Of a stretch of DNA of 64,000 nt, positions 48,451 through 56,296 are shown in pieces (positions within the stretch are counted from its first letter, which is position 1; each line of letters begins with the position of its first letter). The stretch is from Sulfurovum sp. UBA4779 (GTDB lineage Bacteria > Campylobacterota > Campylobacteria > Campylobacterales > Sulfurovaceae): positions 124,001 through 188,000 of the forward strand of contig DHHF01000001.1 in NCBI GenBank assembly GCA_002403155.1, written 5' to 3'. Both the position numbers and the translations under genes were made by a program. The notes below the pieces were generated by a model. It worked only from the letters and a program-made list of their open reading frames with translations. It did no database searches and was not told where the DNA came from.

Positions 48451-49764
48451 ATGAGCAAAAAACTACACCTTGTCAGCCTTGGCTGCACCAAAAACCTGGT
48501 CGACAGCGAAGTGATGCTGGGACGTCTTAAAACCTACGAACTGACCGACGATGCTACGCAGGCAGACGTAATCATCGTCAATACCTGCGGCTTTATCGAC
48601 GCCGCCAAAGAAGAGAGCATCAACACGGTGCTTACCTTGCATGAAGGGCGCAAAAAAGGCTCTCTCTTGGTGATGAGCGGCTGCCTGAGCGAGCGCTACA
48701 AAGAGGAACTTCAGGCACAAATGCCCGAGATCGATATCTTCACGGGCGTGGGAGATTATGAAAGGATCGATCAGCTCATCGCTTCAAGACAGAGCACCTT
48801 TTCTCCGGAAGTCTATCTGGCCAACGAAAATTCAAACCGCATCATCACAGGATCAAACTACCATGCCTACATCAAGATCGCCGAGGGGTGCAACCAGCAG
48901 TGTTCCTTTTGTGCGATCCCGAGCTTCAAAGGCAAACTGCACTCCAGAACGCTTGCTTCTATCCAAAAAGAGGTGCGCAATCTGGTGGCTGAGGGGTTTT
49001 ATGACTTCTCTTTTATCTCGCAGGACAGCTCAAGCTACGGAAGAGACATGGGGTTGCAAGACGGGCTTATCGAACTTATCGATGCCGTGGAAGCCGTAGA
49101 GGGAGTAAAATCTGCGCGCATTCTCTATCTCTATCCCAGCACGACGACACTGAAACTCATCAATGCGATCGCCGACTCAAAGGTTTTCCAAACCTATTAT
49201 GACATGCCTATCCAGCATATCGACGATGGGATGCTTAAGATCATGAAAAGAGGGTTTGGCGAACAAAAAACCGTCGAACTGCTTATGCATATGAAAAGTA
49301 AGCCAGGCGCTTTCATACGAACTTCCGTCATTGCGGGCCATCCCGGAGAGAGCGAGGAGGCTTTTGAAAAGCTCTGTGCCTTTATGGAGGATTTCGGTTT
49401 TGACAGGTTCAATACCTTTGCCTACTCAAACGAAGAAACCACCCCTGCCTATACGATGGAGCAGCTTCCCAAGAAGACGATAGAAAAAAGAACACAAATC
49501 CTCGGAGAGATCGGCCGCCAATCCATGCACACCTCCCTTAAAAGGATGGTGGGGAAAACGATCACCGTTGTCATCGACGGGGAAAGCAGCGAGCATGAGT
49601 ACCTGCTCAGTGCCCGGCCGCTTGCATGGGCGGTGGAAATCGACGGAGAAATCCTCATCAACGATACTTCCGAGTTGGATATCGTGTTTGGCAAAACATA
49701 TCAAGCACGGATTACCGAACTGGCCGGGGAGCAATTGCTGGCAACTTTGTTAAATGAAAAATGA
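48451..49764 (+). CDS. rimO: Ribosomal protein S12 methylthiotransferase RimO
   Basis: 437 residues. RimO adds a methylthio group to Asp of S12 by radical SAM chemistry. First cluster cysteines: LGCTKNLVDSE, NTCGFIDA, SGCLSE. Radical-SAM cluster GCNQQCSFCAIPSFKG. C-terminal TRAM domain from about residue 370. The ATG directly follows the hepT TAA. The last residues (LNEK) and the stop codon are read from the heptamer array of cassette D. Confidence 0.95.
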   Translation: MSKKLHLVSLGCTKNLVDSEVMLGRLKTYELTDDATQADVIIVNTCGFIDAAKEESINTVLTLHEGRKKGSLLVMSGCLSERYKEELQAQMPEIDIFTGVGDYERIDQLIASRQSTFSPEVYLANENSNRIITGSNYHAYIKIAEGCNQQCSFCAIPSFKGKLHSRTLASIQKEVRNLVAEGFYDFSFISQDSSSYGRDMGLQDGLIELIDAVEAVEGVKSARILYLYPSTTTLKLINAIADSKVFQTYYDMPIQHIDDGMLKIMKRGFGEQKTVELLMHMKSKPGAFIRTSVIAGHPGESEEAFEKLCAFMEDFGFDRFNTFAYSNEETTPAYTMEQLPKKTIEKRTQILGEIGRQSMHTSLKRMVGKTITVVIDGESSEHEYLLSARPLAWAVEIDGEILINDTSELDIVFGKTYQARITELAGEQLLATLLNEK

Positions 49765-50189
49765 AAAATGAAAAATGAAAAATTGCAACAAAGTATTTTT
49801 GAAGATCCATTAAGCCAAAAGAGCTTTTCTTTTGGTCTTAGAATCATTAAGCTTTATCTTTATCTCAAAACTGAACATAAAGAATTTGTCCTCTCCAAGC
49901 AAATTCTTCGAAGCGGAACTTCCATAAGGGCAATGATACAAGAATCACACTTCGCTCAATCAAAAGCAGATTTTATAAATAAACTTTCCGTAGCACTTAA
50001 AGAAGCCAACGAAACAAGATATTGGCTCTATTTGCTAGCCGAATCAAATTTCATTCAACCTCATATGCTTAAAAGTATATTGCCCGATATCGAGGATTTG
50101 ATAAAAATGCTTGTATCAAGCACTAAAACAGCAAAACAAAACAATGCCAAATAAATCATTTCTCATTTCTCATTTCTCATTTCTCATTG
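49752..50189 (+). mobile_element. Heptamer-bounded four-helix-bundle cassette D
   Basis: The left array (49752-49784) is ATGAAAA units. The right array (50156-50189) is CATTTCT units, the inverse of ATGAGAA/AGAAATG, nearly the same as the left units. ATGCCAAAT, a variant of ATACCAAAA, precedes the right array. The left array supplies the rimO stop and the ORF start, and the right array is translated as the start of TilS. No strong hairpin is seen after this ORF. Confidence 0.5.
49768..50154 (+). CDS. Four-helix-bundle protein (23S rRNA intervening-sequence/Avd-like family), copy D
   Basis: 128 residues. It shows the family core ILRSGTSIRAMIQESHFAQS followed by DFINKLSVALKEANETRYW. One change from the others is Arg instead of Gly in TSIRAM. 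The ATG is part of the heptamer array (ATG occurs every 7 bp, so only one lies in frame). Its end overlaps the TilS start (AATGCC). Between rimO and tilS; no rRNA is near. Confidence 0.83.
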   Translation: MKNEKLQQSIFEDPLSQKSFSFGLRIIKLYLYLKTEHKEFVLSKQILRSGTSIRAMIQESHFAQSKADFINKLSVALKEANETRYWLYLLAESNFIQPHMLKSILPDIEDLIKMLVSSTKTAKQNNAK

Positions 50190-51142
50190 ACAAAAAGAAT
50201 CTCCTCGCTTTCTCTGCAGGGATTGATTCGTCTGCGCTTTTTTTTCTGCTGCTAGAAAACAATGTCCCTTTTGATATCGCTATCGTCAACTACGGCACAA
50301 GGGAAAACAGCGACAAAGAAGAAGCGCATGCCAAAGCGTTGGCTGACAAATATAAGCTTGTATGCCATAGCATCAAAGCGCCCTCTTTTACCAGCCATTT
50401 TGAAGCCAATGCGCGCAAATTTCGGTATGCATTTTTCGATCGCATCATCGAACAGCACCGCTACGATACGCTTCTGATGGCCCACCAGCTCAACGACCAG
50501 CTTGAATGGCTGCTTATGCGGCTCACCAAAGGGGCAGGCGTATGCGAACTTGTGGGCCTTGAACCTGTCAGCCAAAGAAAAAATTACACAATTGTCCGTC
50601 CGCTGCTTAGCCATACCAAAGAAGAACTGCTTGATTATCTTCATACGCACGGCCATCCTTATTTTGTAGACGAGAGCAATCGTGATGAAAGATACGAACG
50701 AAACTATTTTAGACAGCGCTTCGCTGACCCTTTGATAACCAGATACCACAAAGGCATCCGGCGCAGTTTTGATTATCTTCGTCATGACAAAAGAAAAATC
50801 CAAGAGGCATTTGAGGTACTTTTTTCTGATAAAGAGCTCAGAGTTATCCGTCTGCACACCCCTTCTGCTAAAGTCAAAGCGGCCGACCTAACCCTAAAAA
50901 AGCTTGGCTATCTGCTCTCTGCTTCCCAAAGAGAGGAGATCCGCCAAAAAAACAGTTTGGTTATCGGGGGCAAATGGGCAGTCGCGATACAAGAAGAAAA
51001 ACTCTATATCGCACCCTATCGCACCACAGACATGCCAAAGCCGTTTAAAGAGCAATGCAGGATTTTAAAAATCCCTGCAAAGATACGCGCCTATCTGTTT
51101 GAGGCAAACATCAGCCCCTCCTCCATACTTCCTCACTCCTGA
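50144..51142 (+). CDS. tilS: tRNA(Ile)-lysidine synthase TilS
   Basis: 332 residues. It converts C34 of tRNA-Ile(CAU) to lysidine. PP-loop ATP site AFSAGIDSSALF near residue 25, then HQLNDQLEWLLMRLTKGAG and RPLLSHTKEELLDYL. ATG at 50144 overlaps the end of cassette D; residues about 5-16 (S-F-L-I-S-H-F-S-F-L-I) are encoded by the heptamer array. The last residues and TGA stop come from another array at 51129. So both ends of this essential gene have been shaped by repeats. Confidence 0.9.
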   Translation: MPNKSFLISHFSFLIDKKNLLAFSAGIDSSALFFLLLENNVPFDIAIVNYGTRENSDKEEAHAKALADKYKLVCHSIKAPSFTSHFEANARKFRYAFFDRIIEQHRYDTLLMAHQLNDQLEWLLMRLTKGAGVCELVGLEPVSQRKNYTIVRPLLSHTKEELLDYLHTHGHPYFVDESNRDERYERNYFRQRFADPLITRYHKGIRRSFDYLRHDKRKIQEAFEVLFSDKELRVIRLHTPSAKVKAADLTLKKLGYLLSASQREEIRQKNSLVIGGKWAVAIQEEKLYIAPYRTTDMPKPFKEQCRILKIPAKIRAYLFEANISPSSILPHS

Positions 51143-51160
51143 TTCCTCACTCTTCACTCT
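51129..51160. repeat. Heptamer array at the tilS/recombinase junction
   Basis: ATACT followed by units TTCCTCA, CTCCTGA, TTCCTCA, CTCTTCA. It contains the TGA stop of tilS on the plus strand (51140-51142) and the TGA stop of the convergent recombinase gene on the minus strand (51147-51149), 4 bp apart. No partner array or ORF lies nearby, so it is a single array. Confidence 0.7.
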
Positions 51161-51980
51161 TTGCCAAAGGGTGTGCTTTCATGTACTCCTGCATTTTTTT
51201 TACCGAGCCCAATTTCGTATACACCTGCGTGGTGGCCATCGTCGCATGCCCGAGCAGTTCGCTTACATCTGCGATCCTCGCACCCTCGTTCAGCAAATGC
51301 GTTGCAAAAGAGTGCCGAAGCTGGTGCGGCGTAGCCTTGATGCCTGAAGCTTTAAAAAGATTGGACAGCCTATAGCGCAACTGAGCACTGTTCATCGGGG
51401 CATTGCCTTTTTCAAACAAATACTTTTGAGGTGCTTTTTGCGCTGTGTAGTGTGCGATCAGCCGCTGCAGCACATCCAAAAGAGGCAGCTCTCTTGTTTT
51501 GTTGCCTTTTCCGTGTACTTGCACCCATCCTTGCTTGATATCCTCAAGTTTTAACCCCGAAAGCTCGGAGATACGAAGCCCCAAACCGTACAGCATCATC
51601 ACAAGCATTCTCTCTTCGAGATTTGCCTTGCTTAAAACCTCTTGTATGTAAATCTCTTCGATGGGCTTGGGAAGATTGCGGGGGACTTTGATGGATTCGC
51701 CTGCGATCAGCTTTATGTTTACCTGCTTTTGTTCTTGAAGATATTTTACAAAAGAACGTACGGCTGAAAGTTTTTTTGCGATGGTTTTTTTGTTGTTTTT
51801 GGCTATCTTGAAGCGAAAAGGGGTGATATCCAAGATCTTTTCGCCCTCTTCTTCATAAAAATGGCTCGCCTCTTGCATCTGTCTTAATGCCGTTTCATAA
51901 GTAAGGATCGAAGTCTCGCTATATCCTCTCACCTCAAACAGATAAAAAAGAAACGCTTCTATATGCTGTTTTAGATCCAT
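51147..51980 (-). CDS. Tyrosine recombinase (XerC/XerD/XerH-like)
   Basis: 277 residues. The N-terminal SAM-like DNA-binding domain spans to about residue 95. Catalytic residues: Arg in LYGLGLRISELSGL, Lys in VHGKGNKTRELP, HQLRHSFATHLL, LLGHATMATTQVY with the nucleophile Tyr near residue 258. It is probably the chromosome-dimer resolvase, although Campylobacterota XerH is often longer, so an integrase is possible. The last two or three residues are from a heptamer array. Confidence 0.85.
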   Translation of the reverse strand: MDLKQHIEAFLFYLFEVRGYSETSILTYETALRQMQEASHFYEEEGEKILDITPFRFKIAKNNKKTIAKKLSAVRSFVKYLQEQKQVNIKLIAGESIKVPRNLPKPIEEIYIQEVLSKANLEERMLVMMLYGLGLRISELSGLKLEDIKQGWVQVHGKGNKTRELPLLDVLQRLIAHYTAQKAPQKYLFEKGNAPMNSAQLRYRLSNLFKASGIKATPHQLRHSFATHLLNEGARIADVSELLGHATMATTQVYTKLGSVKKMQEYMKAHPLAKSEE

Positions 51981-51989
51981 CTTTTGCCT

Positions 51990-52610
51990 TTACGCAAGGG
52001 CATGTACAAGCATTTGCTTTTGCAGATATGCTCTGGCTTCTTCCAGGCTCATTTCCTCAAGGTTCAATGACTGTAGATAAAAATCGATCCGGCAAAAAGG
52101 CTTGGGAATGACAAACTTATCCCAACTGTTCAGCTGCCAATAGCTGCTTGGACGATAATTGATAATCACAAGGGGGATTTTGGCTTTAAGCGCCAAAGCA
52201 ACCGCACCGTCGCTTACTTTATAGCGCGGGCCTCTTGGCCCGTCGGGAGTGACAAGCAGATCGCTTCCGCTTTTTAAAGTGCGAAACGCCTCAAGCAACA
52301 CCTGTTTTGCACCTTTGCTGCTTGACCCTCTTAAGGATCCGATATCAAAAAATGCCAGCACCCTTGCGATCATTTCCCCGTCAAAATGCCTTGAAATGAT
52401 CGCGAAAGAGCGCTGTGTTTTATGAAAATGTCTATAAGCCTGAGGCGACATAAGCAGTTCGCCATGCCAGCATACCATGACACACTGCCCTTGTGTGATC
52501 TCCCCTTCGGTATGAAACGATTTTCTGGAAGTAAACCAAAAAAATCTTGCCACCATATATGCAAGCCAAGGAAAAATGATCTTGGCTATGGCTCTTTTTT
52601 GGGATTTCAT
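51990..52610 (-). CDS. Lysophospholipid acyltransferase family protein (DUF374)
   Basis: 206 residues. It has the DUF374/LPLAT-like pattern: VMVCWHGELLMSPQ with the His acceptor, then LLVTPDGPRGPRYKVSDGAV and IPLVIINYRPSSYW. Members resemble the lipid A acyltransferases and act at the membrane. It is adjacent to miaB (3 bp after it), so the two are likely co-transcribed. Confidence 0.8.
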   Translation of the reverse strand: MKSQKRAIAKIIFPWLAYMVARFFWFTSRKSFHTEGEITQGQCVMVCWHGELLMSPQAYRHFHKTQRSFAIISRHFDGEMIARVLAFFDIGSLRGSSSKGAKQVLLEAFRTLKSGSDLLVTPDGPRGPRYKVSDGAVALALKAKIPLVIINYRPSSYWQLNSWDKFVIPKPFCRIDFYLQSLNLEEMSLEEARAYLQKQMLVHALA

Positions 52611-52613
52611 TTT

Positions 52614-53912
52614 TTAGACTATCTCGCCATCCAATGCTGCTCTGGAAGTATGGGTGATCTTTACATTTTTGACCCGGCCCAAAAGCTCTTCGCTTCCTTT
52701 GACAAAAATGAGCTTTCCGTCATCGCTCCGCCCCGAAACTCTGCCTCCGGATTTAAGCTCGTCAAAATAAACCTGATGGATTTTCCCCAGTTGGTTCTCC
52801 ATCATTTCGCTCAGCATCTCCATATGCCGCTCTTGAAGCCTCGTAAGCCTTTGCGAAGCGATCGCATCGTCTATTTGGCCCTCAAAAAGGGCGGCTTTGG
52901 TGTGGGGACGCGGCGAATACTTAAACGAAAAAACCTGTTCGAATCTAACCTTTTCAAGCACATCCATCGTATCTTCAAAGTCCGCATCGCTTTCGCCGGG
53001 AAACCCAACGATGATATCCGTTGAAATGGTTGCTTCAGGGCACAATGTGCGAATCTTTTCGCACCGGTTCAAAAACCACTCTTTGGTATAGCCTCTTTTC
53101 ATTGATTTGAGCAGTGAGGTTGAGCCGCTTTGCAGCGGTACGTGAATCTGCTTGCATATTTTTGGGTTGTAGGCAAATTCTTCAAGAAAAGCATCATCCA
53201 TATGCAACGGATGAGGGGAAGCAAACCGAATCCGCTCTAAGCCTTCTATCTTAGAAATTTGCTGCAATAACTGCGTAAAATCACACGGCTCATCGGAGGT
53301 GCTGAAGTTTTTTCCATAGTCATTGACATTTTGCCCCAGAAGCATCACCTCTTTCGCGCCCAACGTGACGGCTTTGCTAATCTCTTGGATGATGAGATAA
53401 GGAGGGATGGAGATCTCTTCGCCTCTTGTTGCAGGCACAATACAAAAGGTACATGATTTGTTGCATCCGATAGAGATATTGACCAGCGCTTTTAGCGGAT
53501 TGGTTCTATACTCTGCAAACTCAAACGTACTCTCATCATGGTCGATCGCAACTTCTACGGCATGCTTTTTGTCTATCACTTCATTGATCTTGGAAACATT
53601 CCGCGCCCCCAAAACAAAATCCACGCTCGGCGCACGCTTGATGATCTCGTCTCCAAGATGTGATGCGGTGCATCCGGTTACGCCTATTTTTGCAGAGTCC
53701 TTTTTGCGTTTGGTAAACACCCCTATCTCGGAGAAAAGCTTTGCAACGGGCTTTTCTCTGACGCTGCAGGTATTGATGATGATCAAATCAGCCTCTTCCA
53801 TGCTGTCTGTTAACTGATACGGTTCTTTTTGATTGAGCTGTGCGATGATATGTTCGCTGTCACGCACATTCATTGCACATCCCAATGTTTCTATAAATAA
53901 TTTTTTACTCAA
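52614..53912 (-). CDS. miaB: tRNA-2-methylthio-N6-dimethylallyladenosine synthase MiaB
   Basis: 432 residues. MiaB methylthiolates A37 of tRNA. First cluster: LGCAMNVRDSEHI, INTCSVREK, GVTGCTASHLG. Radical-SAM cluster GCNKSCTFCIVPATRGEE. C-terminal TRAM domain near residues 365-430. Paralogous to RimO at 48451. The HP0268-type gene lies upstream, as in H. pylori HP0269-HP0268. Confidence 0.96.
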   Translation of the reverse strand: MSKKLFIETLGCAMNVRDSEHIIAQLNQKEPYQLTDSMEEADLIIINTCSVREKPVAKLFSEIGVFTKRKKDSAKIGVTGCTASHLGDEIIKRAPSVDFVLGARNVSKINEVIDKKHAVEVAIDHDESTFEFAEYRTNPLKALVNISIGCNKSCTFCIVPATRGEEISIPPYLIIQEISKAVTLGAKEVMLLGQNVNDYGKNFSTSDEPCDFTQLLQQISKIEGLERIRFASPHPLHMDDAFLEEFAYNPKICKQIHVPLQSGSTSLLKSMKRGYTKEWFLNRCEKIRTLCPEATISTDIIVGFPGESDADFEDTMDVLEKVRFEQVFSFKYSPRPHTKAALFEGQIDDAIASQRLTRLQERHMEMLSEMMENQLGKIHQVYFDELKSGGRVSGRSDDGKLIFVKGSEELLGRVKNVKITHTSRAALDGEIV

Positions 53913-53927
53913 AAAATCTCTTTCGTC

Positions 53928-54167
53928 TTAAGCTATGATGTGTACTTCATAGATATATTCATTTTCATCCAATCCGTACTTTACTTCACGCATATAAACA
54001 CTGTACCCTTTTTCTTCGAAATATTCAATGAGTGCTTTTAGTTCTTTATGAGAGTTGTCTTTATCAAAATAAAATATAGATTTGTCTGCTAGTTCTTCTT
54101 CTATTTTAGAAATCTCAATGATTTTTGGTTTAGCCTTAAGTGTTGTTCTAGCAAGTTTTAGTTTCAT
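53928..54167 (-). CDS. HP0268-like small nuclease
   Basis: 79 residues. It aligns from memory with H. pylori HP0268, a Smr-like fold nicking endonuclease and ribonuclease: same start MKLKLARTTLKAK, KSIFYFDKDNSHKELK and a terminal YEVHII. It lies next to miaB in the same order. No catalytic residues are asserted here. Confidence 0.75.
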   Translation of the reverse strand: MKLKLARTTLKAKPKIIEISKIEEELADKSIFYFDKDNSHKELKALIEYFEEKGYSVYMREVKYGLDENEYIYEVHIIA

Positions 54168-54235
54168 CTATATTCCTTTTGTGCGTGATTATAATTGCTT
54201 TATTATACTTTATTTTGCGTAAAGGTTGCATTAGC

Positions 54236-54241
54236 TATAAT
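54236..54241 (+). promoter_or_regulatory. -10 box of nusA
   Basis: TATAAT preceded by GTTGCATTAGC, leaving an untranslated leader of about 100 nt. Another TATAAT at 54190 is an alternative. Confidence 0.45.
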
Positions 54242-54348
54242 TATACTCTTCAAAAAAACTACTTCCCGGACGTTCTTAACAGTGTTATGTTACCTCTTGT
54301 AGCGGTAGATTTGAAAACGATGCAAAATAAATTAATAAGGAAAATTTT

Positions 54349-55482
54349 ATGGAAAAAATATTAGATATTATAGAAGCCATTGCCCATGAAAAAAATATTA
54401 CCAAAGATCACGCCATTGAAGCTTTCAAAGAAGCGCTCATCAATACTGCCAAAAAACTTACCAGCCAATCAAGCACTTTTGAGGTTGTGATCGATCCTTC
54501 TTCCAAAACCTACCAAATTCATAAAGTGATCACCGTTGTCAAAGACGGAGATGCCTCTTTGCAAACAGAACCGGACAGCTATATCTCTTTGAGCGAAGCA
54601 AAAGATTTTGACGATACGATCGAGCTGGGCGATCAGCTTAAAGAAGAGTTTATTCTTGAAAATTACGGACGTACAGCCTCGTCCAATCTTTTTAGAGAAC
54701 TTGAATACCATGTACAAAGACGTATCGAACAAGATCTTTTTGAAAAATACAAAAAAAAGATCAACACGATCATGATCGGTATCGTCAACCGTATTGACGC
54801 AGAAGACAATACCTATGTAGAAATCGGCGAACTCAAAGGTGTTTTAACGCTGAGAAACCGTATCAAAGGCGAAAAATTTAAACAAGGCGATACCATCAAA
54901 GCTCTGCTTCGCTATGTAAGTGTAGATCCTCACTACGGCTTATTTCTTGAACTTACAAGAACTTCCCCTAAGTTTTTAGAGCAGCTCATGGCAAAAGAGG
55001 TCCCTGAGATTGCAGATGGGGTAGTGGAGATTGTCGCAGCGGCAAGGATTCCTGGAGAACGCGCCAAAATCGCTTTAAAAACAGACCAAATGAATGTAGA
55101 TCCCATCGGTGCAGCCGTAGGGGTAAAAGGGGTAAGGATCAATGCTGTAAGCCATGAACTCAACGGAGAAAATATCGACTGCATTGAATATTCGCCTATC
55201 CCTGAAATTTATATCACACGTGCGTTAAGTCCTGCCATCACACAAAGCATCAAAGCAGACCATGCAGCAAAAAAAGCTCTCGTCAATATCACTTCTGATC
55301 AAAAAGCAAAAGCCATAGGCAAAAACGGCATCAATATCCGTTTGGCTTCGATGCTTACAGGCTATACCATCGAACTCAATGAGGTTGAGGGAATGGTAGA
55401 CAGACAGCAAGAAAGTGCCGCGGATACTGCTGAAACCGGAAAGACAACCGATATCTCAGCGCTTGCAGACCTCTTCAAATAA
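54349..55482 (+). CDS. nusA: Transcription termination/antitermination factor NusA
   Basis: 377 residues. The N-terminal RNA-polymerase-binding domain covers residues 1-120, S1 domain about 130-200, and two KH domains to about 350 (APGERAKIAL-like motif RIPGERAKIAL, PIGAAVGVKGVRINAV, KAIGKNGINIRLA). The acidic C-terminal repeats of E. coli NusA are absent. ATG at 54349 follows AAGGAAAA. Its leader is about 100 nt. Confidence 0.94.
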   Translation: MEKILDIIEAIAHEKNITKDHAIEAFKEALINTAKKLTSQSSTFEVVIDPSSKTYQIHKVITVVKDGDASLQTEPDSYISLSEAKDFDDTIELGDQLKEEFILENYGRTASSNLFRELEYHVQRRIEQDLFEKYKKKINTIMIGIVNRIDAEDNTYVEIGELKGVLTLRNRIKGEKFKQGDTIKALLRYVSVDPHYGLFLELTRTSPKFLEQLMAKEVPEIADGVVEIVAAARIPGERAKIALKTDQMNVDPIGAAVGVKGVRINAVSHELNGENIDCIEYSPIPEIYITRALSPAITQSIKADHAAKKALVNITSDQKAKAIGKNGINIRLASMLTGYTIELNEVEGMVDRQQESAADTAETGKTTDISALADLFK

Positions 55483-55493
55483 AAAACACTCCA

Positions 55494-55518
55494 GCCTATC
55501 CCAAATTCGGGAATAGGC
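55494..55518 (+). terminator. Possible nusA terminator
   Basis: Stem GCCTATCCC/GGGAATAGGC with a small bulge, but no strong T run follows. It lies between convergent nusA and tpiA. Confidence 0.4.
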
Positions 55519-55566
55519 ATGAAACATATATGTTTAACCTATAACGCTAAAACAGCTTACAGGAAA

Positions 55567-56256
55567 CTAGCCGATGATAATTTTGGCAAAACTCTCTGCT
55601 TCCAAAGAAGCGCTTCCCACAAGCAGCCCATCGACTCCGTTGATTGAGACAATCTCTTCGCTGTTTTCAGGCTTCACGCTTCCGCCGTAAAGCAGCGGCT
55701 TTTGGATGATTTTCTTTAGCGCCTGATGGGTAAAAGCGATCTCTTGGGAGGTTGCACTCCTTCCCGTCCCGATCGCCCACACAGGCTCATACGCCACAAT
55801 CAGCTTTTCATAAGAAATATCGATGCCTTCGAGTTGCGAAAGAAGAAAATTCATAACACTCTCTCGACCCTCTTGGCGTACCTCAAGAGGCTCGCCTATG
55901 CAATAGATAATCTCAAAACCGCAAGATTGGAAATAAGCAAATTTATCGGCGATAAACATTTGGCTTTCGCCCAAAAACTGCCTTCTTTCGCTATGGCCGA
56001 TCAGGATAGTTTTGATATCAAACTCTTCAAGCTGCTGCAACCCTATCTCACCGGTAAACGCACCGTTTTGCGTCATATAGGCATTTTGCGCCCCTAAAAC
56101 AAAATCACCCTCATATCGATCCAAAGCAGTCGCAGGAGGAAAGATATAGACTTTGTCCTCCTCTTTTTTTGCTATGATTTTTGCCAAAAGCGCTTCTATA
56201 TATTTTTTTGTACTCTCACGCGTATGATTTGTTTTAAAATTTGCCGCAAAAATCAT
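55567..56256 (-). CDS. tpiA: Triosephosphate isomerase
   Basis: 229 residues. N-terminal FAANFKTNHT with the substrate Asn and Lys, catalytic His in LIGHSERRQFLGE, catalytic Glu in AYEPVWAIGTG, phosphate loop YGGSVKPEN. It is slightly shorter than E. coli TpiA, as is usual in this phylum. Last gene of the gap-pgk-tpiA series. Confidence 0.96.
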   Translation of the reverse strand: MIFAANFKTNHTRESTKKYIEALLAKIIAKKEEDKVYIFPPATALDRYEGDFVLGAQNAYMTQNGAFTGEIGLQQLEEFDIKTILIGHSERRQFLGESQMFIADKFAYFQSCGFEIIYCIGEPLEVRQEGRESVMNFLLSQLEGIDISYEKLIVAYEPVWAIGTGRSATSQEIAFTHQALKKIIQKPLLYGGSVKPENSEEIVSINGVDGLLVGSASLEAESFAKIIIG

Positions 56257-56296
56257 TTTTCTGCCTTTCTTTTTTGCTTCACACTAACAGACCGGA

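Noticed and set aside
49752..50189. Diversity-generating retroelement around the Avd-like ORFs
   Set aside because: No reverse transcriptase, template repeat or variable-repeat target is present near any copy.
51147..51980. Recombinase as the mover of the heptamer elements
   Set aside because: It looks like a housekeeping Xer protein; only one array touches its end and nothing else links it to the other loci.
54179..54364. 61-codon frame before nusA
   Set aside because: It covers the nusA promoter, overlaps its start and has no homology pattern.
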